Of a stretch of DNA of 64,000 nt, positions 38,401 through 53,400 are shown one piece after another. Every line of letters starts with the position of its first letter. Position 1 is the stretch's first letter. The notes under the pieces are model-generated. The model had not been told where the DNA came from and did not search any database. It worked only from the letters and a program-made list of their open reading frames with translations. A program made the translations under genes and the position numbers. The stretch is from Boesenbergia rotunda (lineage: Eukaryota > Streptophyta > Magnoliopsida > Zingiberales > Zingiberaceae), in contig JAGFNQ010006426.1 of assembly GCA_024364735.1 (NCBI GenBank), positions 152,684-216,683 of the forward strand, in the 5' to 3' direction.

Positions 38401-41400
38401 GCCAGCCATCAAAAGCATGGCAAACAGGTGGAGGATCATGTACGAAGTTCAACTACATAAAACTATGTGGCTACTGTTTAAATTTCAGAATGTGGAGGAT
38501 TGTGACAAAGTGCTACGTGGTGGTCCATACATCGCTTTAGGTTGCCCGCTATATCCGAAATCATTACCTACAGGTTTCTTTTTCCGGCAGGAGGAGCTCC
38601 AATGGCTGCCGATATGAGTTCAAATTTTTAATCTCCTGCTGGAATGCAGGACAATGCGAGCTCGAAGCAAAATAGCTTCGCTAATTGGCAGTCCACTCTA
38701 TACAGACTAGATGGTGAGGCAAAGAGGACGAATTAATTTTGCCCGAGTGCTTGTGGAAGTGGACATCACCAAAGAACCATTGGATTCTATCCCCGTTATG
38801 CTACCCGGAGGTATTGAGGTAACTCTTCCTCTTCAATTCGAATCAAAATTCAAGTTCTGTTTACAATGCAGCACATGGGTCATTATCAAGAGCTGATCAG
38901 CATGATTCTCGTTGTGGTAATTTATCACAGCCGAGTTCCAGACCACATAGGGATACCCTCAATGTTGTCAATGGTTCGAAAGTCCACCGGCTCAGTCCAA
39001 AGGTCACATTGCCTGAACATCCTAAACTCAGTTTGGGGCAGCAGGAGGTTGGCGAAATAGCAAATCAAAGAGAAACATTGCAGTCTCAACAAGATGGAGC
39101 TCGTCTGAGTAAAGACAAGGAAATTGTAACTAACTTGGGAGTCCACCAGCTCAATCCAAAGGTCACATTACCTGACAACCCTCAAATGAGTTTGGGGCAG
39201 CAGGAGGCTGGTCAAATAGCAAACCAGGAGGAAGCATTGATGACCCAGCGAGTTGGAGCTCATCTGAATAAAGGCAAGGAAAATGTAACTGAGAAAGGGG
39301 TGATTCAGCAATACGGAAGAAAGAAAGAAAGCAAGAAGCAGGAAACAACAATAGGGACCAGCATAAATAGGCTCAAGTTTGGAAACTATCGCAGCAGTGA
39401 AAACTGGCACAGGTTCAAGTTCAGAAACTATCCATTCAGAAACTGAGGAATTCCAGGGGACAACCCCTATGACCAGGAGCATGAGCAGGGCAATGGGTGT
39501 CACAGAGCCTCCGAGCAAGCAAATAGAGATGGCCAGCAAGGGAAAACAAATAGCAGCAGCAGATACAACAGTACCAGAACTGTCACTGCGGGATAGTATT
39601 ATTTCTGATACTAAATTGAGTAGGGAGTACAAGGTGAAAGGGCGCAAGCAGCCCAACATCAGTAATGAAGATCGCTAGTTGAAATATATGAGGCATCAAT
39701 AAAGGCCTCAAACAAAAGGAAGCAGAGAACTTTCTTTATGACAATAAATTGGCAGTGTTAGGAGTGTTGGAAACTAAATTATCAGCACTGAGTTATCAAA
39801 AATTAAAATTAAGGTCATTTCAGCAATTCCAGAATGCTCCAGATGGTCAAAGTAGGATATTGTTGATATGCGATGAACAAAGGGTCGAACTTGAGGTACA
39901 AGAATGGCATGATCAGTTTGTACATTGTAAAGTGACCTGCAAAGTGAAACACAGACCCATAGCTGTCACTTTCGCGTATGGCAGATTGACTACTATTGGA
40001 AGGAGACTGTTATGGGAAAGCTTACAGCATCTATCAGATGATATGGCTTTGCCTTGTGTTGTCCTAGGGGATTTCAATGCTTATCTATCAATGGAGGACA
40101 AGTTTGGAGGACTCCCTCTCTCACAGAACAATCTTACTGAATCTCAGAACTTTGTTGCAGTTACTGGACTAGAGGGACTTAACCTATACAGGATGCAGAT
40201 ACACATGGTCCAACGGTCGAGCTTTAGTGAATAAGTGTTGGCAGGCGGCTGAGTTACAAAGTTTTGCTAGCTTCACACCACCGGTTATCTGTCAGATCAT
40301 ACGGCCTGCACCGTCTCTATTTTGAACAGTGGCATTCAAATTCTTAAGCCTTTCAAGTTTTTTAATATGTTGGGCAAGCAACACCTTCTCGGAGCTGATT
40401 AAAACCAAGTGGATAGCCTACAAGCAGCAAATTGGCCAAGGAACAATGCAGTACAGAATTGTGCAGATTCTAAAACTTCTGAAACTAAATCAGACTTGAG
40501 AACTCTGAATGCTATGCACTTTCAGGACATTTCGGCACGAGCAGCAGTTGCACAAATGAGATTTGAGGAGGCTCCAGAAGCTGGACTGCCCTGTGGCACT
40601 ATGGATGCCAATTACAAAGAAATTCAACAAGCTGCATCTCATTTAAATGCTGCTGAACACAGTTTCTGCCTGCAGCATGCCAAGCTAGGATATTTAGACA
40701 GGTGGATCGTAACTTCTCTTTTTTCATGCCCTTGTAAAAAGGAATAACAAACGCAATGAAATCACAGCGGTGGAGAGGGAGGATGGCAATCTTACTGAAT
40801 CATTTGGGGAGCTTATTGGAGTATTTACTAATTATTTTCAGAACCAACTTGGCACATGGCGGGCAGAATTAAATTCCCAACATCTTGCTTGCAGTTTGGT
40901 CAGGCGCAGCATGATCAGCTAGTCCAGTTTCCCATGGCTGAGGAGATAAAGGAGGCGCTCTTTGGCATAGGAGATCAGTGTGCCCCGGGCTCAGATGGCT
41001 ATGAATCCGGGTTTTTAAGCAAGCTTGGGACACTGTTGGAAGAGATTTTTCTGATGCAGTCTTGGGCAGTGGGAAGCTATTTAAGAAATGGAACCATACT
41101 TTGATTTCTCTAGTCTCGAAGTCTTCTCATTCTAGCAAAGTGAAGGATTATAGACCTATCTCCTGTTGTACAGTCTTCTACAAGGTCATCTCAAAGTTAT
41201 TGTAAGTCGTCTAGCAGTATAGACAAGTTCGACTCATTATGGATAGCATCCACTTGGCTCAGGAGCTTTTCAGGAAATACAACCGAAAGAGACCGTCTCT
41301 GAGGTGCAGTGCAATATGAAGATTGACCTATAAAAGGCTTTTGACTCGGTCCACTGGGATTTCTTGAAGGAGACTCTTCTTGAGTTGCAGTTTCTAGGGA

Positions 41401-44400
41401 GAATTATAGATTGGACTATGAAATGCGTAGCCACTACCTCATACTCACTTATCATTAATGGTGGGACCTTTGGGCTATTCTGTGGAGCTAGGGGGTTACA
41501 GCAAGGAGACCCATTGTCACCATATATATTGAATATGTACAGAAATCTTTGGGAGACAAATCTAGCAGTGCATAGTTGGTTCAACCTTCCGATTTCCCCC
41601 TCAGTGTGCACCTTTTGGACTATCTCACCTAGCTTATGTTGATGATCTCCTTCTATTCAGTAAAGGTGATGGGAATTGGGTTGCTGCATTATCTAGCTGT
41701 TTGCATGAATTTGAGGAAACAACCGGTCTTCGAGTTAGCACACTAAAATCCCGCATCCATTTGGCTAGAGTTGAGGATAGGATCCACATGAGGTTGTTGT
41801 CCATCACAGGTTTTCAGGAAGGAGCTATGCCATTTAGATATCTTGGGGTCCCTCTTGCAGCTGAGCGGCTTTGGATTTCGGATTATAGCCCTCTCCTGAC
41901 TCCTTAGTCCGGCGTGTTAATGGATAGCCAAGGCACACTCTATCTTATGTGGACAAGGCGCAACTTATTTCCTCGGTGCTTCAAGGTGTGGAATGTTTAT
42001 GGATATCCATCTTGCCCGTGCCTCTGGGAGTCATAGACCGTATCTATAGCATTTGCAAGTGTTCATATGGACATCTAAGCATCCTCCGATTTCCTGGGCT
42101 AATATGTGTAAATAATAGGAGGAAACAGGCTTAGGATTCCAGGAGTTAAAGAGTTGGAACTTAGCTCTGCTAGCTAGAGTACTTTAGTGGATTGAGGTGA
42201 AAGCAGATGCTCTTTGGATCAAATGGATCCGCCACAAGTATCTGAGGCGTGCAAATGTGTAGTCCTAGGAAGTAGCCTCTACATACTCCCCTTGATTAAG
42301 AGGCTATTACTGATACGGGACCGACTTCTTTCGGATACAGGCTCGCCGGCTACTGCTAGACAAAGACTGGCAGGTTGGTTCACACAGGATGGTGGAGTGG
42401 GTCGAGCATATGACTTCTTTAGACATCCCAGTCCAAAGAAGGTATAGGCACGAACGGTATGGAAGTCTTACTTGCAGCCTAGTCACGCTACCACTTGTTG
42501 AATGCTAGCCTTGGGGTGTCTTCGCACCAAAGACAGGCAGGAGTACTTAGAGGATAGGCAGTGCGCATTTTGTCCACAAGTGTTGGAGATGCAGGAGCAT
42601 TCGTTTTTTGGGTGCCCCCCTATTGCTGAGTTATGGAGGGTCAAAGACCGACTTCGTATACCGCAGGAGATGTCCACTTTCAGACGGGCTCTATGGGTGT
42701 TTGGGAGATGTTACCGTGGGAATAGGCTATTAATGAAGGCTTGACACTTGGCTTTATCTTCATTAATACACTATGCATGGAGAGCTAGAAATAAATGTAT
42801 TTTCTAGAATGAGCAATTGAATGTTGAGAGGATATTCAAGAGTGTATGTATACATATATACAAGTCTATAGGGGTGTACTATGATATGAGACATAAGTAT
42901 CCTCTATAGATCATTATCTACGATATGATATTGTTTCTTATCCTAAAAAAATTGTCATCTTCCCAGACCAATCGTGTTCTAAGTGACCAAGGTCCCCATC
43001 CAATTTTGGATAATATCTCGACCATGTGATGGAATCTCATAAAAAAACAAAAAAAAACAATTAGAATCACTCTGGTTTATGGTGGTAATTCCTCAAATCG
43101 AGTGAGAAATAAAAGGAATCAATGGGTTTAATTTGAAGTTAGATGATTTCTCATTCAAATCTTGTTTTTAACCTAATGATCCCAATCGGTTGAAGAGAAG
43201 AAATCAAAGAGATATATGAGAAAGAGAAGAACTATACAAGCACAAGGTTGTTGCATCCCGCTTTGTTGGGATTGCTTGCAGAAACCCAACTACGTGAGGC
43301 GCTGGCAATTTCCTCAATGCATTTGTATGTCTAGGACGAAGAAGAGATCCTCTTTGTGTATGTGCGAAGTTTTGTCTTCTCCAATCCAAAGGATAATAAA
43401 ATATATTTTCCCACATTGATGTAAAAGAATTAATTTATTAGTTTATTTTGAAATATAAAGTGTACAAGACGGTAATTTAAATTTAATAGGTAATATGTAC
43501 AATTGTTAATAATAATAAGATATGTTTTAATGGCAAGCATAATTGTTAATAAATAATAAGGTAGAGTTTAATGGTAAACATAATTGTCAATAAATAATAT
43601 GCTAGGGTTTAATGGAATGATACCATATTAAATACGAAATTTGATGATTTGTAATAGGTGATGAGCATTTGATAATGACAACAACGATTACCGATACTTA
43701 TATTACTAATTTTGATTAATGTTCTAAATTGTAATATCATCGTTAATATTTAAATAATTATAAACAATAATAAGATAATTAGGAATAATACAGAAACAAT
43801 AATATCATAAACTATATATTATTTAACAATTGATATTTAAATATTATTCACATAGACAAGATTTACATCAATCAAGTTCTATTTGATTACTGCTAGAAAT
43901 AAGAAAATTATTGTTCAATTATGTAATCTGTTGTAAGATTGATTATTCAATATAATCTTCTATTTTAAGACATCATCAACTTGTTTTGTTCTTTTAATTT
44001 TCCTACTTTTTTATCTTCGAATCTCATCGATCCTACCAATCTAATATGGTCAATACCTAAATGTTTGGAACTTTTGTAACAAAATCACTTTAAAAAAATG
44101 GAGAACAGGTAGAAAGTCTATGTCAAACCCAAGATCACCTAATAGATCAATCGCAGTTATAACAGCTTGCTTTGCAGTAGGATGCTGAACATGAAGGAGA
44201 CGTGAAAGCATATTGGTTCCCTGTAACAAAACAGAAAATAGATCTATTAGTTGAAACAATAAAAGAAGTGCATTGCCAAATAACTGATAAAACCATTTCA
44301 TTAATGGTATATCATGTTTCCTTAATGGTTTTATAATGTGCAGTAAAAGAAGTCAAATCATGTTTCAATCAAGTGAGAAACCCAGACCCCATCCCTATGT

Positions 44401-47400
44401 ATGGTTTGTCATAACATCAAAATCAGTTATCAAACAAGTAACAATCAGAGATCATACCACTAGTGCATTTATTCTAGCCTCAATGACTGTTGAAGGAGCA
44501 TATCTAGCAGCATAACCATACATTAGTGCTAAAGCTGCATATGTATCATCTGCATCCTCCAAAACTTTACCAAAAAAGTAGGACAAAATCCTACAAAAAT
44601 TTTATAGAAATGAGATTATTGCTGGGATTCTCATGGAATAATTATTAGAAAATTTAACAAAAATTGCAAATAACACAGTGTGAACCTCAAACAGTTGGGG
44701 CTAATTTTGGTTTATTGAGGTCAAGGTTGAAAAAATAATAATTTAGACTTGCAAAAAAAACAATAATTAGAATCATGATTTTCACTATTTCTGACACAAA
44801 CATTGGTTGGGCAGGGACCAAGACAGTACTAATATAACAGGTAGAATTCTAAGCCATGATTACAGGGTATAACCATATGACCAGTGCAAGAAATACTAGT
44901 CCTTAATGAAATCACATCTAGCAGGCAGTACTGAGGCATATAATTTAGAATTTATAAGATTACCTAAACAATTTACAATATGAACCACAACTTGATAACC
45001 TTGCGCTTTGTATAACACCCCATGCAAACAGACGAAACACATCAAAAACACAATACAGTGTACCTTTGGAATCTGCTATGTCCAACATTGTCTAAAATAA
45101 GCTTCAACTTTTCCAAAACAGTATCCAGATGAGAAGCAGCAATCTGCAAGAAGCAAAATCTTGCGATTTAGAATGATTGACATCAATAAAATAATACAAT
45201 TTTGCTTAATCAACATACCAGTCCCATCCCTTTAGCAAGCCCAAGCCTATTTACAGGGACAGAGATGTTTGCACGATCATACATCCACTCTATCTTTCCA
45301 TGAACATATATCCTATCATCAACTTTTTGAAGAAGCATTCCAAGACATCTGTCAAATAAAAGGATCACTGAATTCTTGAGTATCATAACCAACTTTTACT
45401 AGATAACTTGAACTGGAGATCTAAACAGTTTGGAAGTCCCAAATGTATTCATGAACATTCTCAACTTTGAAGGGTATCCGTCCCATATAGTCCTAACAGT
45501 TTATTGTAGATAAAACTGAAGTGTGGAATGATGGGATCCTCTAGATTAGTACCTATGAAGGAGAGCCAAATGCTCATCATCATCATCATAAAGGGCATAC
45601 TGTCTTGCAAAAGCATTGCCCAAAGAAATGATCCATTCATTGTCTTGGACAACATCCAAAGATACAGCTAAAAACTGCAAAAACACAAACTCAGCCAAAG
45701 TTGTAGAATTAATATGAAAAAGAAAATAAAAAATTGTAACAAATTATATGAGACTACCACTTAAACTGCTTGCCATTGAATAAGGTGCTTGATTAAGCAA
45801 AGAAATATGTTGATACAAAAACCAATTTATGTTAAATCCCAAGCCCATAAACAAAAGAAAAAGTCGGAAAATATATCACCAAAAACAATGATCTACAAGC
45901 AGAAAAGCTTCCAAATTGACACTTACATTGACTATCATGTCATCCCAAGTCTCTTGATAAGACAAATCCTGCCTCAGATCATCAAGATCACTTATATATG
46001 CCTTCATTTTTGGAACCTAGTACTTGCCAAAAGAAAGATTTCATAAGATGCTTCTCAGAACCAATCTCCAACAAGGTGATAATAAGAATGCTCTAAAAAG
46101 TTTGAGGAATTTTTTTTTCCAAATTTCTTCTGAAAAACAAACTGGTTCTGAAAATCTGGGGTAAGTGAAGAAAAATAGGTCTGCTCAAAATGAATGAAAT
46201 TTATTCCCATTTCTAGGGAATGACTTTTGCCCTTTGTGTAAAGTAGTGATAATAAAGCTTGCTCTTTTAACTTATCTTTTAATTTCCAGATTCAATTTCT
46301 TTCCTTAGAAAATAAAGACTGAAAGGAAAATAGAAAAAGGAAACAAAACCTCGAGATGTTAAAATTGTGAACAAAAAAACACCAAACTAAAAAACTGCCA
46401 ATATGCACATTTCGAACGTGAAATCTTAAAGAAGATAAAAGTATAACCACTTGGAGTCCACAAAGAACCTTAAGCTTTTGAACAAACCATAAGAATATAT
46501 GTTTAAACACGTGTTTCCGAAATCTGGATAGGCTAATTAAGAATATCTAAGTATTGATGGTAGCGAATTATTGAAATCCTATATGAAAATTTTAAAATGA
46601 AAACAACAACAACAACTACCAAGCATTATCCCAATAGGTGGGGTCAACTGATCCTTCTACGTCATTGAGTTTAAGTCTTCTTTGGACTTCCTAAAAAAAA
46701 AGGACAACCTGGTGCATGAAGCTCCCGCCATGCAAGATCCAGGGAAGGTCTATCGTACGCAGTCTTATCCTACTTTGTAAGAGATTATTTCCGGCTTCTT
46801 TAGACTTCCTCTTCAAATGAAATTATTACACGTGACATTATAAAAGACTTTTCAAAAATCCTCAAAAGAATATATTTTATGAACATTAAAAGGCTAACTA
46901 TTAATAATACATTAAATAAATAATAGATAATAACATTCATAGATTAGATTAATAGCAGATAATATAATATCATAACGATCAATTTTTATCATTATATTAA
47001 AAATATCATATATTATGAAATAGAAAGATATAATAACTTTTTAGGTTATATCTATTAGCTGATTAAATAACAAACCGTAGTTATTAATATAGGTTATATC
47101 TATTAGCCAATTCAACATTAGATGAATGCTACACATGTTTCTGCTAGCTAGCGCTGTATCTCTTTTGTTTTTATATATGATCTCATCTTTCAGTGCAAGA
47201 TGCTTGTTCTCTATTTTTCATGTATACTGCTTTTGCTGCAAATTTGTATTTTTCTTCTTTGTTCTTTCTTTTGTTCTAATTCACTGTCAAACATTCAAAC
47301 CTCCACGAAATTAGTAGATTAAGATTGCCCAAAAGGGCATGAACAGCATTTCCAACAATTACTAAACTCCTTATATATAGGCAAATCCTGCATTAAGAGC

Positions 47401-50400
47401 ACGCAGTTAATATTGACATGAGATTGCCAACAAAAGTAGGTGTTACCTTTCTAAGACAACGACTTCCAACAATGAACCTTATGAAAAGCTTTCTCATGTT
47501 GTTTGTAAATCTATTGGGTATATGGAACATCAAATTACACTAAAAAAATCTTCACATAACCAAACTAGGTCTAATTTCCCACATATATTATTTTTGTATG
47601 ATCATTTCTATGGCATCTCCAAGTAATAACAGTGATAAGTGGTATATTGCATTCATCATGCAAAATGTTAAATCAAAAAGTCAATAGAACAGGTAAAAAT
47701 GGCTCTCTTCTTGAATGTTCATATCTAATTATCTATCACTAAGAAGCTAGACTGTTTGCAAAAATATTACAGGCTAATTCAAGAACAATAGGCTGAAGAT
47801 AACCATAACCAAAAGGTAAATCATAACAGAAACCACAACCAATGACAATCAGAAAATGACAATGACTGTAAAACCCATGTAAAGAATACCTTACAAGTTC
47901 TATACCTCATCATGCCAAAGAAAACTGAGGTTCTTGGGGAACAAAGGTACTAAATAGCACAAAACCTGCAAACAATAGCAAGCGTAGATAAGCTTAGTGA
48001 CCATGGTATATAGACAATATAGCTGCTCCACAGATATTACATTTTTTGTCATACACAATCAAACAATCCCATGACCCATGTCTTTGTTAATAAATAAGAC
48101 CTCAGCACAATTCACCAGATAAAATATGTTATTGATTCTTGTATACTAAGTTGACACATGACATAAACAGGGTATGTAGCCTAGAAAATTTTCATTTATA
48201 TATATATATATATACAGCCTTGTAAGATTATTCTTACTTCTGCGACCTTGATCAGCTAAGGACAATGATGGGGGTAAACAACAAAAATCAATGGTTTTGC
48301 ATAATTATAATTTGAAAATATGGTGTATTTACTTAACAATCTTCATTAGTCTTATATGCATCTATAACCCCTGTTTCAATCACTGCTAGCATAACTGCTG
48401 CAACCTTTACAAAGCTCATACAGAACATGATGGTTTCATTCTGGTCCACCATTTTATCACAAAACTTGGCTTTTGTCTTTGCTTTTATGCCAAATCTTAC
48501 CTTTTTAGCCAACCCCATCAACCAGAAGAAAAAGAGTGATAGGTTGGTTCTTATTCAAAAAAGTGCCAGCCAAATTAAGGTCTTTATGAACAGGTTGATA
48601 GTGCATGTGTTAGGTTGCAAGTGTTAAAGAATTACCAAATAAGACGTGAAATTTACAAATGGAATGGATATGTGATATGTTAATAAATCAAAGAATCATT
48701 ACTTTCAAGTAATCATGCATTTATTAATAGTTACAGTTGATACAGCATGCATAAATGCTGGATAATAGCTACGTTGATATAGGAAGCCTGTTCGAACTGT
48801 TTGTTATAATTGATAAGAAGTAAATCAGTTGCCAGATGTGCAAAGTAGTAGTAGAAACTGACTGTCAGAATTTGAGTCGCCAGTTGCTCCCTTGCAAAAG
48901 GATCATGCATAAGCACCATTAAACGAGCAAATAGATCCTGCATAGATAATAGTGCAACAGCTAACAAGGATTATAAGGAAATTCAGATATGTTTAGCAAC
49001 TAGCTTTACCACAGAGCTAGGAATATCATTTGAAGTGTTGAATTCACAAGACAATGGACTTGTCTGGAATGATCTGTGCCTACCCAACTCAGTTATGCAC
49101 TTGCAAACCTGCAAGGTCGCCAATTTAAGATAACAGATAGCATTGAATTGCCAAATCTGTAATAACTAGCAATAAGTAGGTGTAATCTGATATCATGACT
49201 AAAAATTCCAACGAACTGAATTGAAAAAAAAAAAAAAAAGACAAGTACTGAAGCATCAGAAATTCAACAAGGAAAAAAATTGATCACTTACTGTTGCAAC
49301 TGCACCTGTATACTTTTTAGGCAAAAGCATCCTCAAGATGAAAGGCCAAAGTACATGCTGAAGAACATTGTAGACAAAGGATAATCAGGAATAAAAGTGG
49401 AAAAATGTAGGAACCTCAAAGAAGTAAAACCATAATAAAAAATGAAATTTATTTAGCAAATATGGTTCACATCCAAGTGAAAAGTGTTGAAGTAATACTA
49501 ATTGTCTTATACCTCCATCTCGGGAATGGTGATAGCTAGTAAAAGGAGACCTTTTCCAGAGATTGCCCTTAATTCAGATGGACTAATTGGATCAATCATT
49601 GACTGAAAATTTGGAAGATGTAACAATTAAAAAAAGAAGCAAGTAGTATTAAATTACAATACGAGCTTAGCCCAAATTAAACCTTAATGTTCTTATTCTG
49701 AAATGCCTGGAACGGGATGCTTTTAGAAGAGGTTTCCTCAGAAGCCTTGTGCATTCTTGTTTCATGATCTGATATGGCACAATGGCGTACAAGGTACTCC
49801 ACAAAAAGTTGGGCCGGAGGTCCACTCAAGTAACAGTGTGAAGCCATGACAACAATTAACTGACAGAACAACAATTCACATGATGAATATTTGACTGAGT
49901 AGAAACAAAATCTAAGAATTGAATTAAATTTAAACAGGGGGCAGGATAAGTGGTACCTCTGTAAGTGCTTTTCTAACACCTAAACTTTGCTCATCAACCA
50001 ACAATTTGACGACTTCAATAAGCGATGTCCTTTTTCCATGCCAAGCTTCCAACAACCTAGATGGTTTAAAATTGTGGAAAAGATGTATTATTGAATTCCA
50101 GTCTTGAAACAAAAAAGTTAGGTCATTCCAATCCAATCTTTCCAAGTTCCAACACAAAATTTTTCAAAATGCTGATTTACTGTAAAATAGCATCCAGATC
50201 ACAGTTTCCCATAAGGGAAAGGGATCATAAAAACTTCAGAGAACCTGGTTAGAGAATGCTGTTTTCATAGGGAAATAGTTTGGATTGGTGAATTGCAAAA
50301 AATACCATTGCATAAAAAATTGACTCGATTAAACTAGACCTGGGAAGTAGATGCTTTATTGCACAGAGTGCTCCAATCGTTGGTAGTTCATCATTTGATT

Positions 50401-53400
50401 GACATTTCTGAAATATAAGGAAAAGGAAAGATGATTAGAGACTAAGAAACTATATTACTTCCAGTGGCTGAGGGTAATGATGAGAGATTTTTGCATGATA
50501 TGCATTCTAATACTAATTTAACTTCTAGTGGCTTCGATAAGGGTTGGGCTTAAGATTGAGTATGTTGAATTCGATTATTTAACTATTTGTCCCAAAAGCT
50601 TGAGCTATTAGGAAAGAAGTATTTATCAAAATACTCCCTTTCATGTGTGAGTAGAAATAGTTCCTTGATTGCGTCAACCCCTAAACATGCATAGATGAGA
50701 AAACATATTTTGATACCAGTAGCTTTGAACCCTAGGCTTCTTGCTTTGAAACACTGTTTTTTGCTAAATAGAAAGTTGTTGTTAGGAAAAGAACTAATAT
50801 ATTTAAATCCAGTATAAAATCCCTTCAATATCCGAAAGTTATTCTTTACAATCCAGGTCAAATATATTTTTGAGTAGAAGATAGTCAAAAATAATTGAAG
50901 CAGCCTTGAGATGGATCCTTTCCAAGTTGTGCTATTTTGTAATTAAGCTTTCCTATTGACAATTACATCAAGTGTGTTTCATAAATCTAAGTAGTTCAGA
51001 AGTTTTATTTCACAAAATTGCAATACCAAAACTTATTTTACAAGTATAAGAAGGGTTGGAATTCAAAGGTTATGTTTTTCGGATGTCAAAGAATTAAATC
51101 AGTGAATCATGACAATAATTATTTTTATTGCCAGGTAAAGTTTCATATCTCATAACTCTAATTTTCGTAATAATATCTTCTACAACCATGTTTGGAAGCA
51201 TTGCCTCAGAAAATACATTTGCAATTTGCAAAAGCAGGTTCCTTTATGCACTAACAACCTCGAGGAAGAATATGTGTCACCACTTGAGGCGAGGAACCAG
51301 AAACCAGACTATTTCTGTTATTTTCTTTCTGGTTCACAGTGAAACTAAAAATTAGCACTATTGCATTCAAAGAAGGCATGGTGACTAAATTTTTGTTCAA
51401 CACTATCAACTTTCACAAAATGCTGCCATTTGCCAGATTAATTGAAGCCCTAGTGATTATAATTCTACTTTATAACCTTTAATTTTATCACATTGAAAGA
51501 ATATAGTGTTCTGATTTAGATTATGTTACATGTTAAACAATTCCATAAGGTCCTTCCCTCGATCTTTAATGGGGTTGAATAATGTATGAAGACCAAAGCT
51601 CAAAAGTTTCACTGTACAAACCAGTTTCATCCATGAGTTCAGTTTCGGAGGTGTTTTGTGATATGTCAATTATCCAAAAAAAGGTACAGTTATTTAGATC
51701 TAAAGGCAAAAAAATGATACTGAAACTATTTATTTTTATTGTTAGCCAACAGTAGAAGAGAATTCTAATTTAAAATTGAACTCACATTCAGAAGAAAGGC
51801 ACAGAGATCATCAGGGTATACCAAGCCAATCACAAGAAAACAATGTTGAATTTCATTATAAGTCTGAAAATGAAAATATACTGATTAACTTCCAAGTTCA
51901 AAAATAAAAGGTTCCATGTTAAATAAATAAGACAAAAAAAAAATTGAATAAGAAAAGCTGTACTCACTGAAGAGAACTTAACAAATTTATTAGCAATCAT
52001 GAGAAGAAAGAAAAACTGCATTTTCATAGAATTTCTGAGTGTTGAATCATGCAGGCATGTGATTAGTCAAGAAATGGAATGTAGCAAAAATTTCACGTTG
52101 GCTACATTCAATCTTATTCCTCCATTGAGCTTTATCAAACACAATATCACTAGTAATATTCAAACTAATTAAATATTTTTTACATTAACATATATTCTTT
52201 TTACTCTACCTGTTAAACAAACATTCCACTTGTAAATTCAATTCTTACAACTATATGTTTATCTTTAAACATTTTCATGTTATCAAGGTTTACAATCTCA
52301 AACCATGCTAAAGTTTTAGTTCTACTACTTCCTAGTTCATTGCCTTATATGAGAATGTCACATGCTTCAACTATTGCTATCCCTCCGTCTAGTGTTATCA
52401 CATGATTCAACTAGTGCTAGATTGATATGCCCCTGAGGTCCAACCACGACCAGATCCTACTGCTAGAGTGGGTCATGGGAGTGGTGAAGGTCCATAGTAG
52501 CTGCAGAACATTGAGGTCGTCAAATATGATCCAAGTGTGCTTTTGAAGGAAAACATAATAGTGAGCAACTTAATAAGTCATTCTTTTATGATTTAAATAT
52601 TTTAAACGACATAGAACAAGTACCTAAAACAAGTTATAAAATCCAAAAACTGAAAGATAATTGTAGTCATATCTGTGATGGACTCGCATAGCTAGCTGAG
52701 ATTTCAGATCACATGTTTCATAGCATGAGAAAAAACATTCAAAAATATTTGTGAGACTTAAGAAAATCCACTAAGATCCAAACTACAATATGCTTGGTTA
52801 TATGAGAATTGTAAAGTGTCAAAGACAACCACAATGACTCCTGCTACCATACTGCAATGAGAATCTCTTGAAGTTGAACAGGATAGAACCTGTCTAACGA
52901 GCTTATGTACTAGCTTGCTAAAAATCAATCCCACAGGAAAAACAAATTGAAGTTACACCACGAGTTCATATTTGCACACTTTAAAGAAAAGAAATGGAGA
53001 CAAAATTAGAAAAGTAACTCAACTTCAGTAATATCATAGAAATAGAAATAATACAATATTAAGATTGGAAATTTCGCTCTCTCAGACATGATTATGCATC
53101 ACTAATCAAACATCAAAAGACATACCTTTAGTCCCATTGAAAAATTTGAACTATGAGTTTGATTGTTGATGCAAGAAATTGGAAGAAGACAGCATAAGAT
53201 CACAGTGAGTTCCTGCAGGAAAAGCCAAAAGAAACTAACCTCACATTCAATAATGAAAACTAGGGCAAGGAAAGTAGATTCAAAAATTTTAGTATTGCAA
53301 TAACCCAAATATGCATGTCATAAAATATCCTACTCTATAACTGAACCAAAAAGAAACAACTGTGAAATTTAACTATTTGGAGTCGTATTAAGTCGCTGCT

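Noticed and set aside
44050..44138. Continuation of SGR6-like exon 27 past its donor (frame stays open to 44050)
   Set aside because: Phase and family order require splicing at 44139 to join GRAVINAAEMG of exon 28.
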